Below are positions 6,134-7,142 of a DNA stretch of 7,142 nucleotides, piece after piece. Every line of letters starts with the position of its first letter. Position 1 is the stretch's first letter. The stretch spans positions 1 to 7,142 of the forward strand of contig CAZSFD010000145.1 of NCBI GenBank assembly GCA_964606085.1. Reading direction: 5' to 3'. The notes under the pieces are model-generated. The model was given only the letters and a program-made list of their open reading frames with translations. It was not told where the DNA came from and did no database searches. The DNA is from CAIQJJ01 sp964606085. Lineage in GTDB: Bacteria > Chloroflexota > Anaerolineae > Anaerolineales > UBA4823. Made by a program: the position numbers and the translations under genes.

Positions 6134-6139
6134 CTCCTT
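6134..6139 (-). promoter_or_regulatory. Ribosome binding site of the small lipoprotein gene
   Basis: AAGGAG on the minus strand, 9 nt before the ATG at 6124. Confidence 0.55.
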
Positions 6140-6234
6140 GGTAAGTCACCGTTAGTGTTGTGGTTTCAATGATCTCGATGGTCAGCACCACTCGTTGGAT
6201 ATTCATGGATGAAGGATACCGCATTTGTCGTAAT

Positions 6235-6264
6235 TAAAGGTGACATTTTGTGACAAAGCTGACA
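6235..6264 (+). promoter_or_regulatory. Start region of the XRE-STAND gene: Shine-Dalgarno and three TGACA repeats
   Basis: AAAGG at 6236-6240 lies 9 nt before the GTG at 6250 and supports that start. TGACA occurs at 6241, 6251 and 6260, about one helical turn apart and on one face of the DNA. TTTGTC (6224-6229) and GACAAA (6252-6257) also form an inverted repeat. An XRE protein could bind here to control its own gene and the divergent lipoprotein gene; this is inference. Confidence 0.35.
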
Positions 6265-7131
6265 ACGCTCCCCGATACCTTTGGCCCGGCCCTGCGCTAT
6301 TTGCGCAAGCGCGCCCAACTGACCCAGGACGAACTGGGCCGGGCGGTGGGTTACAGCCGCGAGCAAATTGCCCGCCTCGAAAACGGCTCGCGCCTGCCCG
6401 ACCTGACTGTGGTGGCGGCCCTGTTCATCCCGGCGCTGCTGCTCGAACGCGAGACGGCCCTGGTCGAGCAATTTCTCAGCCTGGTCGGGAAAACCCGCGC
6501 CATCCAGCAAGTGACTATCACCCGCACCCGCCAGACCCGCCTGCAACTGACCCGCGCGAGCGTTCTCGCCCCCGCTCACACACCGCCCGCCCCGCTGCTG
6601 CCGCTGATTGGGCGCGAGGCTGACGTGTGTGACGTGCTTTCCCTGCTCGACACGAGCCGCCTGGTCACCATTCTCGGCGCGCCGGGCATTGGCAAGAGCC
6701 GCCTGGCGCTTGAAGCGGCTCACCAGGCCCTGCCTGCCTTCGCCGACGGCGCGGCGTTTGTCCCGCTGGCTGATGTGGCCGACCCAGGGGCCGTGCCGTA
6801 TGCCGTCTTGCGCGCCCTTTCGATCACCCCCGCCGCCCACCAGCCGCTCGAAACCGCCATTGCCGATTACCTGGCCCCTCGCCGCCTGCTGTTGGTGCTG
6901 GATAACTGCGAACATATCCTTGACGCTTCCCCGCTCTTTACCGATTGGCTGGCGCGTGCGCCGCAGCTCAAATTGCTCTGCACCAGCCGCGTGCCGCTCG
7001 ATTTATACGGTGAGCAAGAATGGCCGCTTGGCCCGTTGGATTGCCCCGACCTGTCGCAGCCGCCCGACCTGGAGGCCTGGGGGCAATTCCCCATAGGCAT
7101 CAAGCTAAGACAAAGGCAAGTGGGGTGGTAA
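6250..7131 (+). CDS. XRE helix-turn-helix / NB-ARC (STAND) ATPase regulator, C-terminally truncated
   Basis: GTG start; 293 residues before TAA. Residues 11-59 are an XRE-type helix-turn-helix (ALRYLRKRAQLTQDELG, then YSREQIARLENGSRLP). A linker leads to an NB-ARC-like ATPase: LIGREADV at 119-126, Walker A GAPGIGKS at 143-150, Walker B LLLVLDNCEH at 213-222 (Asp218) and the sensor TSR at 245-247. In AfsR- or LuxR-like STAND regulators this module continues (AVALFVARA-type motif) into winged-helix and TPR repeats, typically 700 residues or more in all. Here family-like sequence ends at QFP (residue 281, about 7092) and is followed by 12 unrelated residues and a stop. The coding part is GC-rich like its neighbours, while the tail is not. 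The gene is probably interrupted by a mobile element, and the fragment would lack its sensor. Confidence 0.8.
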   Translation: MTKLTTLPDTFGPALRYLRKRAQLTQDELGRAVGYSREQIARLENGSRLPDLTVVAALFIPALLLERETALVEQFLSLVGKTRAIQQVTITRTRQTRLQLTRASVLAPAHTPPAPLLPLIGREADVCDVLSLLDTSRLVTILGAPGIGKSRLALEAAHQALPAFADGAAFVPLADVADPGAVPYAVLRALSITPAAHQPLETAIADYLAPRRLLLVLDNCEHILDASPLFTDWLARAPQLKLLCTSRVPLDLYGEQEWPLGPLDCPDLSQPPDLEAWGQFPIGIKLRQRQVGW

Positions 7132-7142
7132 TCAATGGGCCT
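7091..7142. mobile_element. Possible end of an insertion sequence, running off the right edge
   Basis: The STAND reading frame loses family similarity at about 7091. The following CCATAGGCATCAAGCTAAG and the rest to the edge differ from it in composition. The abrupt junction inside a conserved domain suggests insertion. The transposase and the other end would lie outside the window, so the family cannot be named. A recombination breakpoint or assembly join is the alternative. Confidence 0.4.

Noticed and set aside
6166..6915. A 249-codon minus-strand open frame opposite the XRE-STAND gene
   Set aside because: The plus strand has unmistakable HTH and Walker motifs in this interval, and the minus translation has low-complexity Gln/Arg/Gly content.

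Overview
The window looks like a piece of a GC-rich Chloroflexota genome, probably Anaerolineae-like. This is an inference from style: two lipoproteins with long Pro/Thr/Ala linkers after the lipobox, a choice-of-anchor-Q type beta-helix protein ending in a YLPL motif, an XRE-STAND ATPase regulator and an Rhs tip. No marker gene is present, so the assignment is tentative.

Layout. Positions 1-845 (minus strand) hold the end of an Rhs protein: a conserved Rhs core (about 640-420) followed by an AT-rich variable C-terminal module that runs off the left edge. The upstream part of the core (about 838-648) is out of frame with the rest. It contains three short hairpins that look like small insertions and one in-frame stop. 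Positions 846-1092 carry no convincing gene. They hold a 15-bp perfect inverted repeat inside a 21-bp tandem duplication, then a 25-bp perfect inverted repeat that can end transcription of the gene to its right.

From 6124 down to 1093 three genes lie head to tail on the minus strand: a small lipoprotein of unknown function, a secreted parallel beta-helix protein split by an apparent 1-nt frameshift near 5040, and a large lipoprotein with a heparinase II/III-like region. Both gaps between them (about 110-120 bp) contain copies of one palindromic repeat with a GTGGCGCAA core. The three may form one transcription unit for cell-surface proteins, with a possible role in handling polysaccharide. 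The shared role is inferred from order and domains only.

Divergently, from 6250 on the plus strand, lies an XRE helix-turn-helix plus NB-ARC/STAND ATPase regulator. Its family-like sequence ends abruptly at about 7090 and is followed by unrelated sequence that resembles the end of an inserted mobile element. The shared 125-bp intergenic region could let it control the lipoprotein operon, but nothing in the sequence proves this.

No tRNA, rRNA or CRISPR array was recognised. The most unusual content is the density of small palindromes, both intergenic and inside the Rhs remnant. No complete new defence or mobile system is visible.
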